This document shows, in pieces, positions 1 through 6,672 of a stretch of DNA of 15,895 bases (positions are counted from its first letter, which is position 1; every line of letters starts with the position of its first letter). This DNA is from Brooklawnia sp049651565. GTDB taxonomy: Bacteria > Actinomycetota > Actinomycetes > Propionibacteriales > Propionibacteriaceae. The position numbers were made by a program, and so were the translations under genes. The stretch spans positions 1 through 15,895 of the forward strand of contig NZ_JBASCI010000103.1 of the NCBI RefSeq assembly GCF_049651565.1, read 5' to 3'. The notes beneath the pieces are model-generated. The model saw only the letters and a list, made by a program, of their open reading frames with translations, was not told the origin of the DNA and searched no databases.

Positions 1-2
1 AC

Positions 3-119
3 GGGCTCATCGAACTCCACCGCCGCATCGCCCGCGGCTTCCGCAACCGAGACAACTACCGGCTACGCATGCTCCTCATCGGCGGCGGACTCACCCCGCC
101 ACCCCCACCGGAAGTGTGA
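3..119 (+). CDS. C-terminal end of an ISL3-family-like transposase (partial)
   Basis: The frame opens at the window edge and runs to a TGA at 117-119, giving 38 residues that end in GGGLTPPPPPEV. The segment ARGFRNRDNYRLRMLL resembles the C-terminal tail of actinobacterial ISL3-family transposases, where an R-G-F-R-x-R-x-N-Y-R-x-R-M-L-L pattern is common; this is recognition from memory of the family. The catalytic DDE core lies outside the window. The stop codon sits within the putative terminal inverted repeat, as expected for a compact insertion sequence. Codon use is as GC-rich as that of the neighbours. I am fairly confident that this is a transposase end, less so of the exact family. 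Confidence 0.6.
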   Translation, partial: GLIELHRRIARGFRNRDNYRLRMLLIGGGLTPPPPPEV

Positions 120-127
120 AGAGCCCC
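115..127 (+). mobile_element. Putative right terminal inverted repeat of the ISL3-like element
   Basis: TGTGAAGAGCCCC directly follows the transposase and contains GAAGAGCC, the complement of the GGCTCTTC motif seen at ISL3-family ends. Host DNA would begin at about 127. ISL3 elements usually make 8-bp target duplications, but the other end is outside the window, so this cannot be tested here. Confidence 0.45.
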
Positions 128-220
128 CATTATTCACCGGTATCGATTGTGTCTATCTACATAATCGGGTCCACGCCGTAGGATCGACCCCGTCACTGCA
201 ATGCGATTGGAGAAAGCGCT

Positions 221-1504
221 GTGAGCAACGACTACTGGGGTCGCCCGAACGATCCTGAACGCACCCCCTCGGGCGACGAGGGGTCGGAACCTACGGAGAA
301 TGCCGCCGGCGAGCAGCCCGACGCCCGGCAGGCTGACCAGCCTGGCCCTTCCTTCGACTCGCCAGGCCAGCCTGACCCCGGCCAGGACCAGTCCGGCTAC
401 GTTGGCTATGGCCAGCCCCCGCACGAGCAGGGCGGCGCAGGTGAGCAGCCCGGATCTGGCAGCTACGGGCAGACCGCCGGCTACGGCTCGTCCCCCACCA
501 ACGAATCCGGCTACGACCCCTACGGCCAAACCGGCTCCTCCGGCCAGCAGTCCGGCTACGGCGGCTACGCACAGACCCCCGGCTACGGCTCGTCACCCAC
601 CAACGAGTCGGGCTACGACCCCTACGGCCAAACCGGCTCCTCCGGCCAGCAGCCCGGGTACGGCGGTTACGGCCAGACTCCTGGCAGCGGCTCGTCGCCA
701 GCCAACGAGTCCCGCTATGACCCTTACGGGCAAGGGGCCGCGGGTCAGCAGCCCGGCTATGGCAGCTACGGCCAGCCCGATCCGAACCAATCGGGTTACG
801 GCACCTACGGCCAGGGCCCCTCTGGCCAGCCCGGCCCCGGACCGGACCAGGGCTATGGCGCCTACGGGCAGCAGGGCCCCGACCAGCAGCCGACGCCGCC
901 CTACGGTCAGCCCGGTTACGGTCAGCCCGGTTACGGTCAGGGCTACGGCCAGGACACCACCACCGGCTACGCCCAGCAGTCCGGCAGCCAGCAGGACCAG
1001 TTCGGCTACGGCCAGCCCACCTACAGCGGTCAGCTCTACGGGCCGGTCTCCCCGGGCGGTGCACCTTACGCGTCCTGGGGCAAGCGCGCACTGGGCGGCC
1101 TCATAGACTACGTCGCGCCCGGCCTGGTGATCAGCGTCCTGGTCGGTATCCTGGGCGGCTTCGCCAGCGAAGACGTGCAGGGCATCATCTCCAGCGTGCT
1201 CGGCCTCGGCTGGCTGATCTACAACACCGTCTACCTGGGCGGTACCACCGGCCAGTCCTGGGGACGTAAGGTGGCCGGCATCCGCCTGGTCAGCGAAGCG
1301 ACCGGCCGTCCGATCGGGATGGGCATGGCCGCTGTCCGCTACCTGGCGCACATCATCGACACCATCATCTGCTTCATCGGCTGGCTGTTCCCGCTCTGGG
1401 ACGCCAAGCGCCAGACGATCGCCGACAAGATCACCCGCACGATCGTGATCGACGAGTCCACCGGCATGGTCGGCCAGCCACAGCAGCAGCAGTACGGCTA
1501 CTGA
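221..1504 (+). CDS. RDD-family membrane protein with long Tyr/Gly/Gln/Pro-rich repeat domain
   Basis: The protein has 427 residues. Residues 1-55 are acidic and polar. Residues 56-280 are low complexity, built of YGQ, GYG and PGYGQ motifs with three ~34-residue tandem repeats. Residues 282-412 form an RDD domain: WGKRALGGLIDY carries the conserved Arg and Asp, and QTIADKITRTIV carries the second Asp near the end. Three membrane helices are visible, about 298-316, 321-341 and 371-393. The tail is GQPQQQQYGY. The start is GTG at 221, preceded by GGAGAAAG (209-216). RDD proteins are poorly understood membrane proteins, some linked to ion transport, and many actinobacterial ones have Pro/Gln-rich cytoplasmic N-termini. 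The low-complexity part is exceptionally long here and about half of the protein. It is a single-gene unit ending at a strong hairpin; the exact function is unknown. Confidence 0.88.
   Translation: MSNDYWGRPNDPERTPSGDEGSEPTENAAGEQPDARQADQPGPSFDSPGQPDPGQDQSGYVGYGQPPHEQGGAGEQPGSGSYGQTAGYGSSPTNESGYDPYGQTGSSGQQSGYGGYAQTPGYGSSPTNESGYDPYGQTGSSGQQPGYGGYGQTPGSGSSPANESRYDPYGQGAAGQQPGYGSYGQPDPNQSGYGTYGQGPSGQPGPGPDQGYGAYGQQGPDQQPTPPYGQPGYGQPGYGQGYGQDTTTGYAQQSGSQQDQFGYGQPTYSGQLYGPVSPGGAPYASWGKRALGGLIDYVAPGLVISVLVGILGGFASEDVQGIISSVLGLGWLIYNTVYLGGTTGQSWGRKVAGIRLVSEATGRPIGMGMAAVRYLAHIIDTIICFIGWLFPLWDAKRQTIADKITRTIVIDESTGMVGQPQQQQYGY
479..778 (+). repeat. Three coding tandem repeats of about 102 bp
   Basis: Units at 479-580, 581-682 and 683-778 encode 34-residue repeats beginning G-Y/S-G-S-S-P. 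Units 1 and 2 are nearly identical at DNA level. Unit 3 is degenerate (PTNES becomes PANES, QTGSSG becomes QGAAG) and two codons shorter. Near-identity suggests recent duplication or copy-number variation. Confidence 0.85.
902..940 (+). repeat. 15-bp direct repeats coding YGQPG
   Basis: TACGGTCAGCCCGGT occurs twice without a mismatch (902-916 and 917-931), followed by a partial third copy to 940. All lie within the low-complexity domain of the RDD protein. Confidence 0.85.
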
Positions 1505-1532
1505 CAGCTGACCTGCCGACTGCCGAGCAGTC

Positions 1533-1579
1533 ACCAGGCAAGGGGGCGGTTCCGGGCGGGAGCCGCCCCCTTGCCTGGT
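1533..1579. terminator. Strong hairpin terminator, probably bidirectional
   Basis: A 17-bp inverted repeat with no mismatch pairs 1533-1549 with 1563-1579 around a 13-nt loop. It lies 28 nt after the RDD-gene stop and 7 nt beyond the stop of the convergent small membrane protein gene, so it can serve both. There is no U-tract, which is usual in high-GC actinobacteria. Confidence 0.85.
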
Positions 1580-1585
1580 CCAGCC

Positions 1586-1948
1586 TCATGGCGTGGTGCC
1601 CAGCGCCAGATACTGGTTCACTATGACGATCGCCCCCAGGACGACGGCGACCGAGAAGGACAGCATGATCGCAAGCAGGACGCGGTCTGCGAACAGCCAC
1701 TGGCCCTCCGGAGCAGCCGCCGGGCTTGTCGATGGTTGCACGACCGTGTCCGGGCGCACCAGGCAAGACTGGTTGGTCAGGGGCCAGCCGGGCTGCCTGG
1801 GGCGTCCACCGGGTGGGGTCGGCTGCGGAGGACAGGAACGGGGCCGCCGCCCGTCATGGATCACCGACGGCTGGGTCTTGGCACGCGCCATGTGTGCGCG
1901 TCGCTGCGCATTGCGGTTGACCCGGTCAGCCAAGTGAATGCTGGTCAT
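1586..1948 (-). CDS. Small SOS-controlled membrane protein divergent from lexA; candidate cell-division checkpoint protein
   Basis: The gene encodes 120 residues. The ATG at 1948 is chosen because GGAGGAG lies just upstream on the minus strand (complement at 1951-1957); an in-frame extension to 2026 would run through the promoter and operator. Residues 1-80 are basic and Pro/Arg-rich with no recognisable domain and two cysteines (39 and 62). Residues 88-111 form one membrane helix, and only nine residues follow it, ending LALGTTP. The basic N-side suggests a cytoplasmic N-terminus. Upstream lies a TTGACC/TAGCAT promoter with an SOS box over the expected start site, so LexA control is well supported. 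In other Gram-positives the gene divergent from lexA encodes an SOS-induced division inhibitor (YneA in Bacillus, DivS in Corynebacterium, ChiZ/Rv2719c in Mycobacterium). The same role is inferred here from position, regulation and topology only. There is no LysM domain, unlike YneA and ChiZ. Confidence 0.72.
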   Translation of the reverse strand: MTSIHLADRVNRNAQRRAHMARAKTQPSVIHDGRRPRSCPPQPTPPGGRPRQPGWPLTNQSCLVRPDTVVQPSTSPAAAPEGQWLFADRVLLAIMLSFSVAVVLGAIVIVNQYLALGTTP

Positions 1949-1987
1949 CTCTCCTCCATCTGTCCGGCCATCCGCCGGACTGAGGTC

Positions 1988-2003
1988 TCGAACTGTTGTT
2001 CGA
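1988..2003. promoter_or_regulatory. SOS box (LexA operator) for the small membrane protein gene
   Basis: TCGAACTGTTGTTCGA matches the actinobacterial LexA consensus TCGAAC-N4-GTTCGA in both half-sites. It directly follows the -10 element and covers the likely transcription start, a position suited to repression. Confidence 0.92.
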
Positions 2004-2033
2004 ATGCTAGCGGTGACGACCAGCATCGGTCAA
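2004..2033 (-). promoter_or_regulatory. Promoter of the divergent small membrane protein gene
   Basis: On the minus strand TTGACC (2033-2028) is separated by 18 nt from TAGCAT (2009-2004), close to the sigma-70-type consensus. Transcription would start near 1997, inside the SOS box, leaving a leader of about 50 nt before the ATG at 1948. Confidence 0.7.
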
Positions 2034-2057
2034 CAGTTCGATTCATTTGGGCTTCGT

Positions 2058-2114
2058 GACTGACAGCCAATCAGGCGGCACTGACAAATTCCGTGTGCCG
2101 CCCGCCGATCAGTC
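2058..2114. repeat. Nested inverted repeats in the divergent intergenic region
   Basis: GGCGGCAC (2074-2081) pairs with GTGCCGCC (2095-2102) around a 13-nt loop, and an outer GACTGA (2058-2063) pairs with TCAGTC (2109-2114). A second imperfect pair follows: GGTCCA (2123-2128) with TGGACC (2153-2158). All lie between the two divergent promoters. No reading frame here looks coding, and no function is evident. Confidence 0.5.
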
Positions 2115-2229
2115 ATCGAGCCGGTCCACTGCGCCGCCCCGCTGGAGTGCACTGGACCCGAGGCGTCGGCGAAGTCCGGGGTGGCCTCGCCGCGCTGCTT
2201 CCGGCCTGTGCGGACACGCCAGCGACACG

Positions 2230-2245
2230 TCGAACAGCTGTTTGA
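2230..2245. promoter_or_regulatory. SOS box of lexA (autoregulation)
   Basis: TCGAACAGCTGTTTGA matches TCGAAC-N4-GTTCGA with a single change (C to T) in the right half-site. It lies 32-47 nt upstream of the lexA start codon, over the expected -35 region if transcription begins at the ATG. Confidence 0.88.
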
Positions 2246-2264
2246 ATTGGGGGCCTTCGTGCTC

Positions 2265-2270
2265 TACCGT
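2265..2270 (+). promoter_or_regulatory. -10 element of lexA, probably leaderless transcript
   Basis: TACCGT fits TANNNT and lies exactly six bases before the ATG at 2277. No Shine-Dalgarno sequence precedes that ATG. The spacing is that of actinobacterial leaderless promoters, where the transcript starts with the A of AUG. Confidence 0.6.
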
Positions 2271-2276
2271 TTGATC

Positions 2277-3050
2277 ATGATCACAGCAAGGTCAGCAGAC
2301 TCCGGCGCGAAGAAGCGCGGGCCTGGTCGTCCGTCCAATGAATCCGTCGCCCAGCAGATGGGCTTCGACTCCGATATGCCCGACCAGTACGGCCTGAGCC
2401 CGCGTCAGCGGCGCATTCTCCAGTTCATCCGCGACACCGTCGAGGACCGCGGGTACCCCCCCAGCATGCGTGAGATGGGCGACGCGGTCGGGCTGGCCAG
2501 TTCCTCCAGCGTCTCCCACCAGCTCCGCGTGCTGGAGCGCCGGGGATTCCTGCGGCGCGACCCGCACCGTCCGCGAGCACTAGAGGTGACCCTGCCCGAC
2601 TGGCTCGAACTGCCGGGCGATGCCGAGCGGTCGGCCGGGCAGCACGACCAGACCGACGTCGCCGACACCCTACCCACTGCCGTCCCGGTACCGGTGCTGG
2701 GACGGATCGCGGCCGGGACGCCGATCCTGGCCGAGGAGCAGATCGACAACATCCTGCCGCTGCCGAAGGAACTGGTCGGCGACGGGGTCGTCTTCTCCCT
2801 CGAGGTGCGCGGTGACTCCATGATCGACGCCGCCATCCGCCATGGCGACTACGTCGTGGTCCGCCAGCAACCGAACGCCGAGAACGGCGAGATTGTGGCC
2901 GCCCTGCTCGACGGCGAAGCAACCGTCAAGACCCTGCGGCGCACCTCGGGGCAGGTCTGGCTGGTGCCGCAGAACTCCGCCTACGACCCGATCGACGGCA
3001 ACGAAGCCACCATCCTCGGCAAGGTGGTCGCCGTCCTTCGTCGCGTCTAG
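2277..3050 (+). CDS. lexA: LexA repressor, SOS response transcriptional regulator and self-cleaving protease
   Basis: The protein has 257 residues. LexA binds SOS boxes and represses damage-response genes until RecA filaments trigger its self-cleavage. A basic N-terminal extension (about 1-38, with KKRGPGRPS, typical of actinobacterial LexA) precedes the winged helix-turn-helix (about 41-105, with the SSSSVSHQL recognition region). The S24 peptidase domain follows: cleavage site Ala146-Gly147 in GRIAAGTP, nucleophile Ser181 in RGDSMID, general base Lys218 in ATVKTL. The ATG at 2277 is chosen over an in-frame GTG at 2181 because the latter lies upstream of the SOS box and its extension has no LexA similarity. 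The gene converges on dinG 30 nt downstream. The operator at 2230-2245 indicates autorepression. Confidence 0.97.
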   Translation: MITARSADSGAKKRGPGRPSNESVAQQMGFDSDMPDQYGLSPRQRRILQFIRDTVEDRGYPPSMREMGDAVGLASSSSVSHQLRVLERRGFLRRDPHRPRALEVTLPDWLELPGDAERSAGQHDQTDVADTLPTAVPVPVLGRIAAGTPILAEEQIDNILPLPKELVGDGVVFSLEVRGDSMIDAAIRHGDYVVVRQQPNAENGEIVAALLDGEATVKTLRRTSGQVWLVPQNSAYDPIDGNEATILGKVVAVLRRV

Positions 3051-3058
3051 CAAGGCAC

Positions 3059-3074
3059 GCTCGCCGAAGCGGGC
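3059..3074. terminator. Possible short hairpin between convergent lexA and dinG
   Basis: GCTCGC and GCGGGC pair around a CGAA tetraloop with one G-U pair. It lies within the 30-nt gap between the two stop codons and could end transcription from both sides. The stem is only 6 bp and has no U-tract, so this is tentative. Confidence 0.3.
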
Positions 3075-3080
3075 AAGTCG

Positions 3081-5099
3081 CTAGGCGGTGGCCCGGCCCT
3101 GCTGCAGCCGCTGCAGCGCCTGCACCACCACGTCCAGGTCGGTGGTCATCCAGAACGGCGGCAGCGACGCCCGCAGGTAGCTGCCGTAGCGGGCTCTGAC
3201 CAGCCGCGGGTCGAGCACCGCGACCACTCCCCTGTCGGTGTCCCGTCGGATCAGCCGACCGGCTCCCTGCGCCAGCAGCAGGGCCGCATGGGTGGCCGCC
3301 ACCTGCATGAACCCATTCCCGCCCGCCTTGCTGACCGCCTGCTGCCTGGCCTGCATCAGGGGGTCGTCAGGTCGCGGGAACGGGATCTTGTCGATGACCA
3401 CCAGCCGGCAGGCGTCGCCTGGCACGTCGATCCCCTGCCACAGCGACATGGTGCCCAGCAGCACCGAGCGCTCGTCGGCGATGAAAGTCCGGGTCAGGTC
3501 GGCCAGTTGCGATTCACCCTGGCAGAGCACGGTGAGTTCTGGCAGTTCGTTGCGCAGGTGGTCGGCCGCCAGCTCGGCCGATCGCTGCGAGGCGAACAGG
3601 CCAAGCGTGCGCCCGTCGGCCGCCCAGACCAGTTCGGCCAGCTCCCGCAACGCGTCCGGGGCGATCCCGTCCCGGCCCGGGTTGGCCAGCCCCTTGGCGA
3701 CGTAGAGGATGCCCTGGCTGGGGTAGTCGAACGGCGAACCCACGTCCAGGCCGCGCCACTGCGTGTCATCGGCGGGTTCGGTTTCGTCGTCGATCCGGTC
3801 GTCCCGCTTCAGCCCCACGTTGCCGGCCATCGCATCGAACGAGCCCCCAAGGGTTAGGGTGGCCGAGGTGAGGATCGTGGTGTGCTCGGCCAGCACCTTC
3901 TCGCGCATCAGCCCGGCCACCGAGAGCGGCGCCACGTTGAGCTGAGCGCCGAACCGGTCGTTACTGCTCAACCAGACCACGTCGTGCTCGTCGAGCCTAG
4001 CGATACGTTCGGCGATGTCGAAGACCTCACGCATCGCTGCGGCAGCCTGGGTGCGCTCCACATCGGGGGTGTCGGACGGCGCGGCCAGCGCCGAAACCGC
4101 CCGCCGGCTGGCCTGGCGCACCAACTGGATGGCCTGGATGGCCAGTGAGTCGCCGGCGGTGATCCGTCCCGGTGGCACCTCTTCGAGCGCCGCTTCGTAG
4201 CCGTCGACCACGTCGAGCAGTTCGATGGCCAGCTCGTCGTCCAACCAGCCGGACGCCCGCTTGGCGACCCGTTCGATCTGCGCCGGCGACAGCTCGCTGC
4301 TGGCCGCCCCGGTGACCCTGGCAGCCAATTCGTGGGCCTCGTCAATGATCACCGCGGCATGTTCGGGCAGCGCAGTGCCACCGTGCATGGCGTTGATCGC
4401 CAGCAACGCATGGTTGGTTACCACCAGGTCAGCCTGCCTGGCCCGAGCCCGCGAGGCCTCGACGAAGCACTCCTCACCGTAGGGGCACTTCGCGGCACTC
4501 AGGCACTCCCGCACCGGAACCGACACCTGGGCCCAGGCCCGCGGCGAGTGCCGCGGGGCGTCATCGCGGTCGGCCAGGCCACCGGAGACCAGCTCCGCCT
4601 CCGCCCATTCCCGCAGCGCGACCACCTCCGCGCCGATCACCGATTCCGGACTCGCCGCCCGCGAGCTGCGCACCGCGTCGGCGACCTCGACCGAGCCCAG
4701 CAGGGTCTCCTGCTCGCCACCGACCTGATCGCGGACCCGCAACAGGCAGGCGTAGTTCGACCGGCCCTTGAGGATCTCGGTGCGCGGTTCCCGGCCCAGG
4801 ACGGCTGCGGTCGCGCGGGCGGCTACCGGGATGTCCTTGTTGGCCAGCTGGGCCTGCAACGCCAGAGTGGCCGTGGTGACCAGGACCGTCTGGTCGGACT
4901 CCATCGCCCACACCAGCGCCGGGGCGAGGTAGCCGAGCGACTTGCCGGTGCCGGTGCCGGCCTGGATCAGCAGGTGCGCACCATCGGACAGGCTCCTGGT
5001 GATCTGGTCGCACATCACCTGCTGACCGTCGCGGGGGCTGCCGCCGATCGCGGCCACCGCCGCGCCCAGTACCTCCGCCGCCGGCGCCGGATCGCTCAC
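3081..5099 (-). CDS. dinG: DinG-family ATP-dependent DNA helicase (XPD-like, Fe-S)
   Basis: The protein has 672 residues. DinG-family enzymes are 5'-3' superfamily 2 helicases that unwind forked DNA, R-loops and similar structures. Walker A is AGTGTGKS (47-54) and the DEAH box is IIDEAHE (251-257). Cysteines 118, 199, 205 and 211 are spaced as the four iron-sulphur ligands of XPD/DinG helicases. The late motifs are LTSATLT, TMSLWQGIDVPG and the motif VI QGAGRLIRR. The start is GTG at 5099, overlapping the hflX stop as GTGA, so the two genes are cotranscribed and probably translationally coupled. In E. coli dinG is LexA-regulated. No SOS box is visible immediately upstream here, so any SOS control would have to come from farther upstream. 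A YoaA-like role is equally possible. Confidence 0.93.
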   Translation of the reverse strand: MSDPAPAAEVLGAAVAAIGGSPRDGQQVMCDQITRSLSDGAHLLIQAGTGTGKSLGYLAPALVWAMESDQTVLVTTATLALQAQLANKDIPVAARATAAVLGREPRTEILKGRSNYACLLRVRDQVGGEQETLLGSVEVADAVRSSRAASPESVIGAEVVALREWAEAELVSGGLADRDDAPRHSPRAWAQVSVPVRECLSAAKCPYGEECFVEASRARARQADLVVTNHALLAINAMHGGTALPEHAAVIIDEAHELAARVTGAASSELSPAQIERVAKRASGWLDDELAIELLDVVDGYEAALEEVPPGRITAGDSLAIQAIQLVRQASRRAVSALAAPSDTPDVERTQAAAAMREVFDIAERIARLDEHDVVWLSSNDRFGAQLNVAPLSVAGLMREKVLAEHTTILTSATLTLGGSFDAMAGNVGLKRDDRIDDETEPADDTQWRGLDVGSPFDYPSQGILYVAKGLANPGRDGIAPDALRELAELVWAADGRTLGLFASQRSAELAADHLRNELPELTVLCQGESQLADLTRTFIADERSVLLGTMSLWQGIDVPGDACRLVVIDKIPFPRPDDPLMQARQQAVSKAGGNGFMQVAATHAALLLAQGAGRLIRRDTDRGVVAVLDPRLVRARYGSYLRASLPPFWMTTDLDVVVQALQRLQQGRATA

Positions 5100-6640
5100 T
5101 GCTCTTCGGTGCCCGACGAATCGGCGCCGTCGGGCAGGGTGTAGGGCTGCAGCTGGGCGGCCAGTTCGGGGTGCACCCGGGCCCGGACGATGGTGCCGTC
5201 ACCGTGGTGGTCGAGGCTGATCAGCTCGGATTCGCGATGTACCCGGTCGACCAGGTCGCCCCGATCCCAGGGCAGCAGCGCGGTGATTTCGGTGCGGGGG
5301 CTGGGTAACCGCTGCTCGATCGCTTCGCGCAGCAGGTCGAGCCCCTGGCCGGTGCGGGCCGAGACGAAGACCGCCTGCGGGTACTGGTTGCGCAGGATGG
5401 TGATCATGTCCGGGTGTGCCTGGTCGATCTTGTTGATCACCAGTTGCTCGGCCCGGTCGGCCGCCCCGATGTCAGCCAGTACCTGGCGCACCGCAGCGAT
5501 CTGGCCCTGTGGGTCGGGGTCGGAGCCGTCCACCACGTGCACCAGCAGGTCGGCGTCCACGGTCTCCTCCAGCGTCGACCGGAAGGCCTCGACCAGGTCG
5601 GTGGGCAGGTGCCGGACAAAGCCGACGGTGTCGGTGAGGGTGTAGACGCGGCCGTCGGCGGTGGTGGCGCGCCGGGTGGTCGGGTCGAGGGTGGCGAACA
5701 GGGCGTCCTCGACCAGGACGCCGGCGTGGGTGAGCCGGTTCAGCAGGGACGACTTGCCGGCGTTGGTGTAGCCCACGATCGCGACGGCGGGGATGCGGTG
5801 GCGCTGCCGGTCGGCCCGCTTCACCGCCCGGGTGCTCGCCATGTCGCGCAGCCGCTTGCGCAGGACGGAGATCCGGTGGTTGATCCGGCGCCGGTCGGTC
5901 TCGATCTTGGTTTCGCCGGGCCCTCGGCCGCCGATTCCCACCCCGCCGGACGCCCGGCCGCCCACCTGCCGCGACAGGCTGGTACCCCAGCCGCGCAGCC
6001 GTTGCTTGAGGTAGTTGAGCTGAGCGAGTTCGACCTGCGCCTTGCCCTCAGCGCTCTTGGCGTGCTGGGCGAAGATGTCCAGGATCAGTGCGGTGCGGTC
6101 GACGACCTTCACCCCGACCCGGTCCTCCAGGGTGCGCAACTGGGCCGGTGACAGCTCACCGTCGCAGATGACCGTGTCGGCGCCGGTGTCCTGGACGACC
6201 TCGCGCAGCTCGTCGACCTTGCCGCGTCCGATGTAGGTGGCCGGATCGGGGCTGCTGCGCCGCTGGACCAGCCCGTCCAGGACCTGGGACCCCGCGGTTT
6301 CGGCCAGCGCCTTGAGTTCGAACATGGCGTTGTCGGCGTCGGCCTGGCTGCCGGTCGTCCAAACGCTGACCAGCACCACCCGTTCCAGCCGGAGCTGGCG
6401 GTACTCGACCTCGGCGACGTCGGCCAGTTCGGTCGACAGGCCGGCCACCCGCCGCAGCGAGTGGCGTTCGGCCAGGTCCAGCTCCCCGGGCTCGGGGTCG
6501 GCCTCATCACCCCAGAAGTCGTCGTCGTCCCAGGCTGTCTGGTCATCGTCGGCAAAGGTCCAGTCGTCGTCGTCGACTCGATCCTCGCCGGCCTCGTCAG
6601 GGTAGGGTTGCCCGGGCAGCGGGTTGGTCTGGTCTGTCAT
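5096..6640 (-). CDS. hflX: HflX GTPase, ribosome-associated (ribosome splitting factor)
   Basis: The protein has 514 residues. HflX binds the 50S subunit and splits stalled or stress-damaged 70S ribosomes. Residues 14-56 form a very acidic, Trp-containing extension (clusters of Asp) before the HflX N-terminal domain (about 75-270, including PATYIGRGKVDEL and the GGRGPGETKIETDRR loop at 237-251). The G domain has G1 GYTNAGKS (290-297), G3 DTVGF (337-341) and G4 NKID (403-406). The start is ATG at 6640. No clear Shine-Dalgarno is present, but TAGGCT nine bases upstream (6655-6650) resembles a -10 box, so a local promoter with a minimal leader is possible. dapF ends 32 nt upstream and dinG overlaps downstream. 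Confidence 0.96.
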   Translation of the reverse strand: MTDQTNPLPGQPYPDEAGEDRVDDDDWTFADDDQTAWDDDDFWGDEADPEPGELDLAERHSLRRVAGLSTELADVAEVEYRQLRLERVVLVSVWTTGSQADADNAMFELKALAETAGSQVLDGLVQRRSSPDPATYIGRGKVDELREVVQDTGADTVICDGELSPAQLRTLEDRVGVKVVDRTALILDIFAQHAKSAEGKAQVELAQLNYLKQRLRGWGTSLSRQVGGRASGGVGIGGRGPGETKIETDRRRINHRISVLRKRLRDMASTRAVKRADRQRHRIPAVAIVGYTNAGKSSLLNRLTHAGVLVEDALFATLDPTTRRATTADGRVYTLTDTVGFVRHLPTDLVEAFRSTLEETVDADLLVHVVDGSDPDPQGQIAAVRQVLADIGAADRAEQLVINKIDQAHPDMITILRNQYPQAVFVSARTGQGLDLLREAIEQRLPSPRTEITALLPWDRGDLVDRVHRESELISLDHHGDGTIVRARVHPELAAQLQPYTLPDGADSSGTEEQ

Positions 6641-6672
6641 CGTCCAGCAAGCCTAGTTCGCACCTGCAAGGC

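Noticed and set aside
479..778. Regular 102-bp repeats as a CRISPR array
   Set aside because: Repeats are contiguous, in frame and coding, with no unique spacers.
593..1534. Minus-strand open frame of 313 codons opposite the RDD gene
   Set aside because: It is antisense to the repeat domain and membrane helices of the RDD gene, and its apparent repeats mirror those of the coding strand.
1571..2059. Plus-strand frame opposite the small membrane protein gene
   Set aside because: It has no ribosome binding site, runs through the SOS box and promoter of the minus-strand gene, and has no domain.
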